Source: Phoronis australis
Taxonomy: Eukaryota > Phoronida > Phoronidae
DNA length: 64,000 bases
Direction: 5' to 3'
NCBI GenBank assembly: GCA_002633005.1
Contig: NMRA01000624.1
Coordinates: 109,109 to 173,108 of the forward strand
Position 1 is the stretch's first letter. Each line of letters opens with the position of its first letter. Below, piece by piece: positions 22,669 to 34,197 of the stretch. Under the pieces are notes generated by a model. The model ran no database searches and had not been told where the DNA came from. It saw only the letters and a list, made by a program, of their open reading frames with translations. Position numbers and translations under genes: made by a program.

Positions 22669-25584
22669 ATGGCGGGTGTTAGCAGTGCAGCGTGGTCGCT
22701 GAGTTTAGAATATGTTTGTAAAATTTCTCAAGATGTTATCGATCGTTGGGCTGATGAAGTATGCAGAATCCCAAGCAGAAAGCAACAGAAAGGTCACAGC
22801 AACTGGATTGAAGGCTATTTTCATGACATAGAAGGTATTTATATTTCATTAAACGTTGGGATTTTCCAGGCATTTCCTCCTGTTCAGTTTCCTTTGGGCT
22901 TGGATATTGACAAAATCACTTCGTTTTTGTGTTCGATCTCTTGCTTATTATTCGTTCATAAAACTTGATATTTTATATTGAATTCATGCGAGTAACGTAC
23001 GCATTCTTCGCTACTCTTGTTAAGTATTGAACTGCGAGAAATCCACGTCCGGATTGTCCAGAGTGAACTGTGCTGGCTTGGCGAAAGCGACTCACGGCCT
23101 ATTGTCGGCATGGCAACCTATACATGTATGAGCTCAGCTGATTGTAGTAGCTTGAGGTCGACTGTGCCGCTAAGTTCTAAAAAGTTGCCAACCTACAGTG
23201 CAAGTTATACCATGGGCCACTATTCTGTAATTTTTGGTGACAGGTTAGAAGCCAGCAGCTTGACATTCTTTACTCGTAAATGCAACAAATATTTCCTTTT
23301 AAGTTTACATGTAGTAGTAAGTGGCCTACTGACAGTGCCACGCTAACATTAAAAATGCTTATGGATTACATTATAAAAAGATTGCGTGCAGTAAATGCTG
23401 ATGAGGCTTTCAAACCTTTAAGTAATTCCGAAAATTTTGGACTGAAGTCTGGTGGATCTAGGGGGTGAACATGCCCCCACCCCCTTCCAAACATCATCTC
23501 CCACTGTAAAACAAAATGTGGTCCATGTAAATTTTTGAAGAACATAAATTTCCTGGAATTAAATTACTCTAAATCGTAAATGCTTTATTTTCAGTGAAGC
23601 AGGACCAGGATTGCTAAAAGCAAAGTGTAACCATTCCATGCGAAAGAATAATGCTCCATACATGTATATTTCACAGGTAAACATACTTTACTTAAGTGCA
23701 AATTCTGCCTCGGCTCACGGTGGCTAATCCATTTAAAGTAGTTGTGACTTCAAAAAAGAAACATTTTTTGGATAACTGCCTCCTTTAATACCTTAACTTT
23801 GATTTACCGTTTTATATAAATCGAAATAAATTCAAAGGCAGGCATATTGAGAGATTCTTCACCAACCACTTCCCACTTTCCGACATTATGCCGAATGTGC
23901 GTCATTGTCAATTTCTCGCGTTGCAATTTTGGATTTATTTCAAGTTTTGAATATCGATTTCTCGACGATGCGCGAACAGATTGCTATGAAATTTTGAATA
24001 CTTGTTATTTGATACATTTCGAAGGGAAGTAACCGTGGTTACTAGTTTTGGATTTCATTAGTTAAGCCAATGTTGACTAATAGGTGGACATCCGAGACCA
24101 TGTCAGCCTGTCACTTCCCTTTACTAACAAAATCCAAATACCCATGATTAGACATTTCAACTTTATCTGGTATTTAAGTTGTTCATTTGTAACTAAAATG
24201 TTGAATAACAAAGATTGATATTGCAGATAGAATGTCAATTTGATTGGTCTAACATATGCCTTATGTCATTTCCAGGTTAAAGTCAAGCAGGGTGCAACAG
24301 TCGAGATCGGGGAGTCCTTGTGTACCTGTAAGGCAGGCAACGGCCAATGCAGCCACGTGATAGGTCTCCTCTATACTCTTTATCACTTCAAGAAGATGGG
24401 TTTTAAGAGCGTTCCACCCATCTTCGCAAAAACCTCCCTGCCCCAGGCATGGCATGTACCCCACAGGCAAGATGGGATAATGGTAAATCCTGTTGATGTC
24501 ATGGTTGTAAACAAAGTGTAGCCAGTGAAGACCAAGAAAAAATACAGGAAAGTGGTAGAAGGAGTTGTTCCAAAAATATTTTGCCCGGTGGAACAGCCAA
24601 TTACACCTGTAACTTTCACACGTCAGCTCGTATATAACCTTACCTCTATTAAATGTGACTCACATGCTCTCATTCTGCTGAGTAACTTGAGTGAACTCGA
24701 ACTGTCCGACTTTAAATTTGGTTAAGTACCACGAGGAAGTGTGCTATCGTTCCAACAGCCAGTGCCAGAGAAAATCATGGGGGACATTATTCATATTGAT
24801 TCTCCAGATCTGTCTATGTTTGACTTGTTGTCACTGTCAAATATGTACATGCCAACTTTGACAAAACGCAGATGGACAAACACAAAGGTTTGCACATTGA
24901 TAAAGACACTGCAATGCTTCTTGAGCAGTAGACGATGCTTCAGTCAGAATGCCAACAGTGAAGAGCAGCTAGAGCGGAACGACTGACTTCTAGTGTTTTT
25001 AAACGCATCGTCTCCAGAAGGAAAGTCTTTGAGAAATTAGCCAGTTACTTGACCACTACTAAGCGGTTGACCACTCAAGCTATGCAGCATGGGATTGATC
25101 ATGAACCTATCGCAGCCAAGAATTATGCAGACATGATGCATACCAGTGTCTATCTATGTAGGTTTGTGGTCTATCCCTATGCTCCATATCTTGGTGCGTC
25201 ACCGGAGAGAAGAGTGTATGACCCGTTGGCTAATCCACAGTTTTGTGTGCTCGAAATAAAATGTCCAGTTGTGCAGTCATTTAAAGAAAAAAGTACTTGA
25301 AGGAGAGAGAGATAGTGAATACAAGCTGTCAAAGCACCACGACTACTACCATCAGGTCATGGGCCAGATGGCCATCACAGGGTCGGCATGGTGGGATTTC
25401 TTTGGTCAGGCCAAAGCAGACTATCATTTGGAACGCATCTACTTTGATGCCTCATTGTGGGAAGTGATGAAAGTGAAACTGGACAAATTCATTTTGAGTA
25501 TTTCCTGTAGTTACTATTATGTGAATTTTAAATCGAACTGTCTGAAATTGACCATTTACTGTGTGCTAACACGTTCGTTGTAAT
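22669..25584 (+). pseudogene. SWIM zinc finger and YqaJ-type nuclease gene, broken
   Basis: The first exon (22669-22834) starts with ATG about 60 bp inside the TIR, reads MAGVSSAAWSLSL, and ends at AAG|GTATTT. Exon 23595-23676 and exon 24276 onward join in phase 0. The latter holds a SWIM finger (CTCKAG...CSHVIGLLYTLYHF). From about 24965 comes the YqaJ/lambda-exonuclease-like core: MQHGIDHEPIAAKNYAD, LGASPERR, LEIKCPVV and HDYYHQVMGQM. The usual Asp of the ASPD motif is Glu here. Damage: in-frame stops at 24519, 24723, 24929 and 24959, a frameshift near 24880 and another in an A-run near 25290. Exons between 22835 and 23594 are unclear. Confidence 0.75.
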
Positions 25585-25640
25585 GTGCAGCGTGTTTTTA
25601 AATATAAGTATGTATTGATGATACGATATCTTTATATTAC

Positions 25641-28600
25641 CAGGAAGAGATAACCAGGAAGGGACAACTAGCTAAACCGGCGTTTTTGGCCTCCTTCCCC
25701 GAATTAATTTCAGGACTTATGTTTTGTTTAAAAGGAAACAGATGATTTTATCAGAGAGATTAAAGCTTTTTCTATAGAAGAATATAAAAAAACTCACTTT
25801 GCAACCTTAAACAGTGGTGTAATTGTACTTTGAAAATATCGACTTCAGCGCACTCAATCGCAACTTCCCACACGCAGTCACGTGTATTTAGCTTTTCCGT
25901 CGATGTATAGATGGCGCAGTAGTCAAGTACTCCCTCATTTGCATATCAAATTTGCATGTGGGAGTTCTGAGACTCTCGTCAGTTGTTGGTCGAGCCCTTG
26001 GGTGAATAAAGCGGTGACCTTCCGCTGAGAGCACCAGCTGATGAAGATATCACAGCGAACTCGATCGCTTCGCACTCAGGAGGTGAAAACACTCTCATGA
26101 CCGCAGTTTTGAATTCCAGCTAAGCAAGCCCTATTTCGAGGAGCGGACTTTGAATTGTTTTCGTCCCCTGACAGTGGACAGCAGAGAAGATTAAAATGAG
26201 GTCAACATCGAACTTTCAGCGGCTACCTATCGTGTCGACAAAAGTTTGAAGTGTCAGAACCATAGACGGAGCGCGCGGGTATTCTATGATTCCTGTTCTT
26301 CTTCAGTTGACGAAAACATTGCTATCGGCATAAAAAATGACCGTGGGAAATTCTTTTTGAGGTAGATACCTGTATCCAATAATAAATATTAATACTCTGT
26401 AATATCTCACCCTCCGAGTTTCGTTTCTTTGACGTTTATTTAGGTTGCGGTATCGTGAAACAACGCCGTCGGGTGAGAGAAGTTGCACCAAATAATTGGA
26501 ATTAGCTGCAGTTCTTCCTTTAGAATGCCCGGCCTCAACTGTGCCGTTTTCTTGGCAAGTCTCTTGCCTAACGATTTTTTTCTGAGCATTGAAGACATCG
26601 GCTTTCTCCTGCGCCAAACAACCTTTTGTCTGCTACAGAAATGTTATGCCTAATTTTCTACCATTTTAGCACACTTTGTGGCTCTGCTACAATTAGCACT
26701 GCCACAATCGTATTTCTTAATTCCGCCACAGTATGCATACTGGGAAGTTAATTTTGCTAGGTGTTTTTTCAAAATTAAGCCACAACAGTAACTGTTCATC
26801 ATTAAATGCCTCAAATTCCTCGACGCCATGGACATTTCCGTCAACACAAAACGCGCCCTTGCCATTCTTAAAAAAACGTGTATATGTGCTACAATTGCTT
26901 CGAAGGACCGGCAGTAACCGTGGCTGGAATGTTGGCAGCTTCGTGACTAGGTCTACATCTAACTCCTGTTGAAATTCGCCATACTTCAAAATTCTTGTTT
27001 GCACAGGTGCTGGTGATTGCCATTCAATGGTTTTCATAATAAAAGACTAGAAATCCGAGTTGTCACACACGTCCACTGGCTTGGTGCTGCCTTACATTTT
27101 CACTGGCCTCCTTGCTACAGTCGACTTGCGCAATAGACGAATTAGTGTCCACATTTGTGGTCATTTGCCGGGTACAGGCCCATGAGACAAGTTGCAGCAA
27201 CAAATTCAGAACGAATCCTTAAACCTTTTTACACGCACAATTAAATGCGCAAAAATGCTCCTGTATTTCTTAAACCTTTAATTTAATGCTCAAGCTATAC
27301 AACGAATACGTGTTGAAGCACAACATTGACCTTGGACCAAAGATGGACTCCTTGCATCAGAACCTTAGTAAGCGGGGGGAGGGCGAGTCCAACCCCCCAA
27401 AAAATTGCATACCTCAGGGTCAAACCATGGCAACCGACAAAGGTGTGGGACTGGGGAAGGACAAAAAAGAAAGACTTCGAATACTGATCAGAGAGAAAAT
27501 TCAAGAGAACATTGACAACTCGGTATCAGTGTATGGTTTACCATTTGAGGGCCCTGTCCTGGACAATTGTCGTTAGGGTCTCCGTTTATGCAGCATAGGT
27601 CGTCTAAGCGTCCTTGAAAATGTGCACTTAATCATTCATACATGTACATGTATATCGAACATTCGCGAAAATTTGTAAAGCAACAGTTTTGCGGAGCGTA
27701 TTACTTCAGTCCAAGTTTTTCAGTGGTCCGTAGGCGGTGCACTACGGGGGGGGGGGCTGAGAGGACTTTAGCTTTCACTTTTTTTAGTACTGCGCCCTCT
27801 ATACACCTCAGGCATGACACTGCCAACTACTCACGAGGGGAAGTTGAGATTCCAAATTCATCAAAAACACAAAACATTCGTGCACAGCACAGAAGCTGTC
27901 TTGTAAGAAATGGCGATGCGTCACTGAACTTTGTTGAAGCCTGAAGGCTGACTTGCAAAAATTCGATCCATCATCAGACCACCATATCGCAAAGAAGTAC
28001 ATTAAACGATAACAGTGATATTCATGAATGTCGGGCAGCTCTAAATGCTTCATTGAATTAAAAACTAGACTAATGAAATTCAAAAATTTACAAACCGTAG
28101 ATCGAAAAAGAAGTTCAAGTCATTGCTCATCAATTTGGAAAGGTTGTCTTTGATGCTTGTAGTTCCCAGTAGTATTGTGCAATGAATTTAGGTTCTTCTA
28201 AACCGAATCGTTTGCTTGCCATTCCCGTGCATTCTGTAAAGGCTGGACACGTCGTGACTCAGTGACGCACCCACGTTAAAAATAAGGTGTAGTCATGCCG
28301 CCAGTAGCCTGCCCGCGTAGAATCCGCGCACAGTGATTGACTGGAAAAGAACTTGAACTGCACTGAGGGGTTGAAGTTGTGTCATTTTGGGACACCGCGT
28401 TCATTTTCCCCAGCCGCCCGGGAGAAGCTGGAGCAGTGGCCGTGTTTCAACAAGGAGTTTTGACACAGCTCTGTACGCCAAGGATTTCGGGATCATATCT
28501 TTCAAATAATCATCAGGAAAGGACCGTATTGAAATGAACTTTTCCCGAAACTGGGTCAAAAAAACGACCTTGGAGCCAGAACACGGGTATAGGTTCAAGT

Positions 28601-29347
28601 TAAGCCGCACGTCTCAAATGAATCATAGCGGAGCTGACCAGCGACTAGCATTAGTTCGTCGAATTGCGCATGAACCATAGCAGAGCTCACCAGCGACTAG
28701 CATTAGTTTGTCGAATTGCGTATGCATGGATCAGACTTCCCTGCGACGCCACGACACCGGCCACCGTGGCGGGAGCAGCTAATTTCTTGACTAACACCTG
28801 CTGGATTTAAGCAAAATGACGAAGTCCACGCATACACACATGCAAGCGTATCCAAATACAATTAAATGTTTTTCCATGTGAAACCATTCAATGTTCTTTG
28901 AACATTGACTTGTGTGCGTTCTTAATTTTCTTAGATCTGCCCAATCAGGTAGAACTGTGTTTCAAGTCATTCACTATAGGCAACTGAGGGTTCAAATTGG
29001 AAGCCCGCGTCGTATGATGTTGTATGACGTCATATGACGTAGGAGATGCGAGCCTCATTTGCATATATTAGTGACATCTGTTGGTTCAAAAAAGAGGATC
29101 ATGCCCGAGTACATGCCTGGGAAGAGGCATCTTTTGGAAGGGTAAAACAAGTCATGTTCAAAGCATCCTAGTGCCATTAATATGCAGTATTTGGGGACCA
29201 AAGTGGTGTCATTTTATCCCTAAAGAGTTAAGCTTTCAAACACAATGCTTGGATTCCAGACGACTTTAACATTTACTTTTGAAATCACCTTTGAAAACAC
29301 GTTAAAATGCGCTAAAACAGTTGTCCCTTCCTGGTTATCTCTTCCTG
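25641..29347. mobile_element. 3.7 kb TIR element nested in the ISL2EU-like element
   Basis: Perfect 29-bp terminal inverted repeats, 25641-25669 and 29319-29347, begin CAGGAAGAGATAACC. Perfect 7-bp direct repeats ATATTAC flank it at 25634-25640 and 29348-29354. It lies between the two convergent genes of the host transposon. Its interior has no protein I recognise. The best frames are 27286-27576 (+, Lys/Glu-rich C-terminal half), 26717-27037 (-) and 26303-26617 (-); the two minus frames could be broken parts of one gene. CAG termini recall hAT or P-type elements, but those usually duplicate 8 bp. Class unresolved. Confidence 0.8.
28626..28729 (+). repeat. 52-bp tandem duplication
   Basis: Two adjacent copies of a unit starting TAGC.GAGCT.ACCAGCGAC, at 28626 and 28678, differ at only a few positions. 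Inside the nested TIR element; no function visible. Confidence 0.85.
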
Positions 29348-29516
29348 ATATTACTTATAAAATTCGTCACATTTAGCACATAGTATTGCTTATGATTGAA
29401 ATATCACAGTGTAAATCTTGTGACCTGCTACATGGCATCTCATGCTTTTGAGCAGTTTACTAACAATTGTTAAATACTAACAACTCCATGAGCCCCGAGT
29501 AACACCAGTGTCAAAT

Positions 29517-31769
29517 CTAAAACAATGGACCTTTGGATATCGTCAAAAGAGCACACACCGTCCACAACTGATTGGCAGAACCAGCTAAACTCAGTGGCAA
29601 TACCCCATCAAGTATGTGGTATTCCTTTACCCTTCTGATGGCACTTTCCACGTGAATTCTTACCCTAGCTATTTCCTGAGTTTCGGTGACTTCCTTTCTG
29701 CTAAACTTTCCCTTCTCACCCAAAAAATGGTGAAATGTTCAGAGTTGCATTCCTAGCACTAAGAAGATCACTAATAAGGAAACCCTTATCGGCCATCACA
29801 TCGTCACCAGCCTCAACCACGTGCACTATACCACTCAACTTGGTGATCTCTTTATCAGAGATGCACCCTGTGTACAAAAGGCTGACAAACGCGTGGCTTC
29901 CAAAAGGACATATGCCAACAAGACCGTTAAAGTTTGGGTGGCTTTTGTAGCTTGAGTAAGTCTTTGAATTCAAAACCTTTGAACTTGGTGTCTGCACCTA
30001 TCTTTCACTTCAATCCAGTATCACCCTCGTTTTAGGATACGTCTCTTTAAAGCATGGCGGCATGTTTGCATCAATCTTCGCTCGCGAACACCAAATTGGC
30101 AAAGACACTAACATGAAATAAAGATAATTAACCCAAGTGATCAGAGTGCGACTAACAGTAGATTGGGATACATTAAACCTCACGGATAAATCCTGTTCAA
30201 TTAGGCCTTGCCTTATCCGACACAAAAATAAAACGAACTGGTCAATCAGTTTAAGAGAGTCGGATTTGAAAGCAGTACATTTCACACCATTCGTATTTCC
30301 GCTTCGTCGTCGAACTTGAGTCCACCTCAACATTCCCTGTGCAGTTGGTTCTAATGTCAAGTATAGCGTTTTCAATGTTTCGTAGTTCTTGAAGCCTGTG
30401 AAAAACAGGATGTTTGCAGAGTCCGATGAAAAACGTTGCATTGCATTCTTGGCAGCCAACTCTTCAATTTGCTTTATAGTACCTTCTTAAAGTTCTCCTT
30501 CACTTCTTGGCTTGCAGTTGTAGTCAAGTTCTTCGGATACACACGGAGTCTCAGTCAACTTGTCATATTATGGGTTGAAACATTCTGTGTAGCTCCACAC
30601 TGAAAATAATAAGTTTTTATATGACTATCATATTCACTCTGATTAACATTCAGGACATTACAAGTGCCGAACCGTCTGCATTCTCTCAACAGTTTTCTTC
30701 AGAGGCAGGTTTATAACAGCTTCAAATCGAGAAACTTGAGACCAAAGGGTAGCCACTGAGCTGACCTAACACAAGGCATGTCTTTGTTTTGTCTTGCGGC
30801 AACCTAGACCAGTGTTTTGGTCTCGTAAAACGGAATTTTTTTAAGAAAGCGAACGTTATAAGCGAGTGAAAAGAGTTTACTATGTAAGCAAAATTACCAT
30901 TTATAATGAATTAAGTGCATTCATTAAATCCTACAATATCAAGAAGCGACATCCACAGAGCAATGGGAGCAATGCTTATTTCCAAGTGTAAACTGAGAGT
31001 GAATTAAAAACAACACTACTGAAATGAATCAAATAATCTAAGGAAGAATAATCTCTTTGCAATACCTGCAAGGAACTCTTTTTTCGGCGCTTTTCTTGCC
31101 ACAGCCTTCGACCAGTCAAACTGGGATGGGACAGCACCAGGTTTAAGTTTACGCAGTCCTGCTAATATTTTGACCATGTCTTCTGCTTTAAAATGTTGAG
31201 AGCAAACTCTAGTGCCTTTAGTAATTTAAAACAAAGAAGAACAGATAATAAAGAACAAAAACTTTACTTAATCGATAAACAAAAAGAAGTTATTTTTACA
31301 AAAGTTTTTAAGAACAAACACAGCCGATGGCATGAAGCCATACAACGTGACCTAGATTTTGTAACCCGGCCGGACTGAACCAAATGCCGAGTTAGCTATG
31401 CTGAGGCAAAATAAGCAATACCGCACTTTACAAAAGTGCGATGAGTCGACCAAGTATGTCAACCATGACATGACTTGCAATACAAAATAAATGTAGAGTT
31501 TTTGCGATTGCTTTGATGGTATCATTAGAGTGACGGGGCCACAAAACGCAGCGAAGCTCGAGCGATTTGCGAGCTGAGCTCTATGAATCGATCGACGGCA
31601 GAAAAAAAAAACAACTAACCTGAAAGTGGGGGCTGATATCACGGCGAATTTTCACTACCCATTGTTTCCTGAGGTTCTCATCAGCAGGAAAATAGTGAAG
31701 TGACAATTGTTTTCCCGAGTCATAGCGTGAATCGTTCGTACAATTTGGGACACAACATTGAAGCGCCAT
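29517..31769 (-). pseudogene. THAP-domain DDE transposase gene, broken
   Basis: The start is MALQCCVPNCTN at 31769, about 80 bp inside the right TIR. The first half of the THAP zinc finger (C2CH) runs to 31620 with a CAG|GTTAGT donor. The second half, VCSQHFKAEDM and LKPGAVPSQFDW, is at about 31200-31070. A coiled segment, a helix-turn-helix (LIEQDLSVRFNVSQSTVSR) and a DDE_Tnp_4 catalytic core follow from 30459: TRVILD (first Asp), GDDVMADKGF (second Asp) and RIHVESAIRRVK (Glu). Two nonsense codons follow the first catalytic Asp, and a frameshift in a T-run near 29720 separates the last part. Transposase cannot be made. Confidence 0.8.
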
Positions 31770-31850
31770 TCTCGTTGTCCTGTCCTCGATGAGCTGCTGA
31801 TCACACAGCCTCGTTTTCAACCCGGAGACATGCTAGCGTGAATAGAGTCT

Positions 31851-33100
31851 ATAAAATATTACGCGACATTTTGGGAGCATTTTTTCTAAGTGAAGTGTCA
31901 GATGGGATGTTTTTTCATGAGTAACCCATTTTCGAACAATTAAAGAGGAATAAGCGTCCAATTTGCTGACGAATTCTAGCAAATTTAATGTTTCGAATTC
32001 TTAAAATTTACATGTAGTTGCAGAGAAAACACGTGAAAATGCAATACGTCTATGTACATTTTAACACATTTTAAGATTTTTCAGGCATTTGTAATTGACA
32101 AGCTACAAAGCTCAATGTTTTCTTGCGAAATTTCATGTTTTATGTCTTACCGAAATCAATGTTGAAGATCATGATTTTAGAAAGAAAACTCGGTCATGTG
32201 ATTACGTGTGGGCACCATTTCTGTGCCATAATAGAGTGTTACCGTCATCATTGATACTTTAATTATTCAAGAAAATTGTATTCACAAATAGATTACTTGG
32301 TAGCTAAGGTACACTTACCTAACCGCTTTATTCACCATCAATACTGGTGTAAACAAGTTCAAGTATGGGCTGACAGACGAGTGCACACTAATTTTTAGAA
32401 GAGACACGAAACGACATTCATCAAGTTCTGTTAGGACCATGAACTGCTTACAGGTGCTATTGGTTGATGAAAAATACTGCTTCACGTTATATTATTTCGA
32501 CGTCGTCGCGTCATCGTGGCCATTGCATCAAGGTGCAGGATTCTAGAATTACCACAATTGTCCAAAAATATCTTCATGTAGAAGTGTCATATCCAGATAT
32601 CTCTATATTTCGCTAATTCCATCAGCAGAGATTTTTCTGTAGCGCTAATATACACCAATGTTTCTAAACGAAATGGTAGGAGATACTTGCAACAGTTACA
32701 TGTATATCCAGATATCCATAGATTAGCCACTTTAGAAGATAGCGCTCGGTTAAATAGATAATTCTAGATTAGCTAGATACTGCTAAATTAAAAAGACATT
32801 TCCAGATAATTCTAGATTTGCAAATTTGGAAGATATTAGTATTTCAGTCCACGCTATTATGCACTCCACAAACATATACCCACAGACGTTTTAATATTAT
32901 AATATAATGTTACTGCAATAGCGCTAATCAAATCTCTAAATTAGACTTTTTTTCAGCAGCACTAAAATGACTGTGTTCAGTTACTGAATTAGAGGATATT
33001 TTTATTGCAGTAGCGCCAGTAATGTCTATTAACTAGAAGATGTTTGTTCAGTAGTACTAAAATTATCTATTAGAAATAATGTTAATGCAATAGTGTTATC
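31851..33100 (+). repeat. block C sequence right of the transposon
   Basis: Aligns with D segments 36010-36149 and 37853-39042, interrupted there by a Kolobok-like element. The word AAATTTAATGTTTCG at 31982 is the unoccupied form of that insertion site. A frame at about 32330-32540, open in both copies, is listed separately. Confidence 0.8.
32340..32545 (+). CDS. paralogous open frame, possible exon (block C copy)
   Basis: Reads INTGVNKFKYGLTDECTLIF and on through RTMNCLQVLLVDEKYCF to a stop after about 68 codons. Copy D (38427-38630) keeps the same frame open with few changes, and a third, older relative at 12497 has a stop. Two open copies after divergence hint at coding use, but the opposite strand of copy D is also open and no splice sites are obvious. 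Unknown protein. Confidence 0.25.
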
Positions 33101-33320
33101 TTTTTAATTTAGAAGGAGTCGATAAAAAACTTTCCCACGGACATATACCCGTTATTAGCGCTTTTGCGCTATTGAAAGAGCATTGTCTTATAATTTTGCG
33201 CTATCGAAATAGCATTATCTACTAATCTAGACTGATCGAACGAGAGAGCTCTCTGACGAAGATATATCTGCTTTTGACGCTATTGCGCTATTGGATTTGC
33301 ATTATCATCTAATTTAGAAA
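32560..33320. repeat. degenerate short repeat with GCGCTA/TAGCGC words
   Basis: AT-rich sequence in which AATAGCGCTAAT, TTGCGCTATTGAAA.AGCATTA and TCTAGATTAGCTA-type words recur every 60-110 bp in both orientations. Block D has the same field at 38640-39040, so the array predates the duplication. Non-coding. Confidence 0.6.
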
Positions 33321-33788
33321 TGCCAGGCACCATAGTTCTCTCATGAAGATCAACAAGCCATATTAATGCTAAAGATACATGTATGTCTGCTATTAAAGCT
33401 ATGGCACTTTTAGATTTGCAATATCTTCTTATTCGAAATTTTGTTGTGCACTTTAGTTTTCCTGATGAAAATACTATATGTAGTTCTATGTTTGACATAC
33501 ACTGTACAGTGTATTTATCCGCTACTGCACAGTCTAATAACCATTTATCTTGTGTTCGCACAATTAGAGAAATTTTAAAAAATAATTTCAAATTCGTTTC
33601 GAGTACAAAGATTAGATTCCGGGCCTAGGCCACATACATGTACTCGAGAAAAGACGGCTGACATTGTAACTGGAAATTATGTTTTACTTTGAGTGCTGTT
33701 ACATATAGTCTTTGGAATAAGAAGACACATGAACCAGTGGCTGTAAGTATTACCTGCGTACATGTACATACATGTATTCTCGTTTCAG

Positions 33789-33815
33789 TTGCCACAACAC
33801 CACCGAAAACTAAAT
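33789..33815 (+). CDS. 27-nt linker micro-exon candidate, block D
   Basis: TCTCGTTTCAG, then 27 nt, then GTAAGT. Read in phase 1-1 it gives (V)-A-T-T-P-P-K-T-K, a Thr/Pro linker. The 21-nt candidate at 9323 in block A has the same surroundings (CGCTTCAGTTGC). If spliced, it would join modules upstream of ShKT exon D without changing frame. Confidence 0.45.
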
Positions 33816-34124
33816 GTAAGTATATGGAGTTACTCTTCTTGCTATCAAAATCGTAATATGCTTTAACTGTTTTTTTGCATCTTGGTTAATTTTTGAGCGA
33901 TACGTTCGTCAGTATTTTCCTGCGTCATCAATGTATGTCAATTCTTTGACAGTTTGTAAAAACAACATGTCACTTTTCTCATCTGATTGACATGAAAACT
34001 ACAAAAATCTTGGCATACTGGTAAATTGCTGATTGTAAATAACTGTCCAAAATCTCGTGTGAAAAAGGAGAAATGCCGCTCGTGAGATGTAAGACATAAT
34101 ACTTGGCTGTAAAAAGATATCGGG

Positions 34125-34197
34125 TCCTCGGTAGCTCAGCGGTAAGAGCACTAGACCGTCGATCTAGAGACATGTGGTTCGATTCCCAGTTGGAGAT
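34125..34197 (+). tRNA. tRNA-Asp-like sequence (GTC), probably pseudogene or SINE head
   Basis: A box TAGCTCAGCGG and B box GGTTCGATTCC are both perfect. The D-stem GCTC/GAGC and the 5-bp anticodon stem CTAGA/TCTAG pair fully, with loop CCGTCGA and anticodon GTC. Position 33 is C instead of the near-universal U. The T-stem (TGTGG/CCCAG) and acceptor stem have mismatches. No oligo-T terminator lies directly after it. It is absent from block C, so it was acquired after duplication or deleted there. A tRNA-derived retroposed fragment fits better than a working tRNA. Confidence 0.5.

Larger units (their letters stand above)
22606..31850. mobile_element. ISL2EU-like DNA transposon, degenerate, with nested element
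   Basis: Both ends carry CTCTATTCACGCT.GC (22609 and, inverted, ending 31847), and GAAAACGAGGCTG recurs slightly further in at each end. The insertion point is read from paralogous block D, where GGAATAAAATATT is uninterrupted; here the element follows GGAAT and is followed by ATAAAATATT, so a 2-bp AT target is duplicated. It carries two convergent genes, a SWIM/YqaJ nuclease on + and a THAP plus DDE transposase on -, the gene pair I recall for the ISL2EU superfamily. Without the 3.7 kb nested element it is about 5.5 kb. Both genes are broken. Confidence 0.75.

Noticed and set aside
23016-23468. Possible middle exons of the SWIM/YqaJ gene
   Set aside because: Frames of 109 and 62 codons are present but no stretch matches the family, and splice phases could not be fitted to the flanking exons.
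26650-26972. Overlapping frames on both strands inside the nested TIR element
   Set aside because: At most one can be real. I kept only the longer minus frames as unrecognised possibilities in the element entry.
27740-27765. Poly-G run with a possible boundary
   Set aside because: A simple homopolymer of nine to ten G inside the nested element; no repeat boundary or gene end coincides with it.
30137-30319. 60-codon + frame opposite the DDE transposase
   Set aside because: Shadow of the minus-strand transposase, which shows helix-turn-helix and catalytic motifs.
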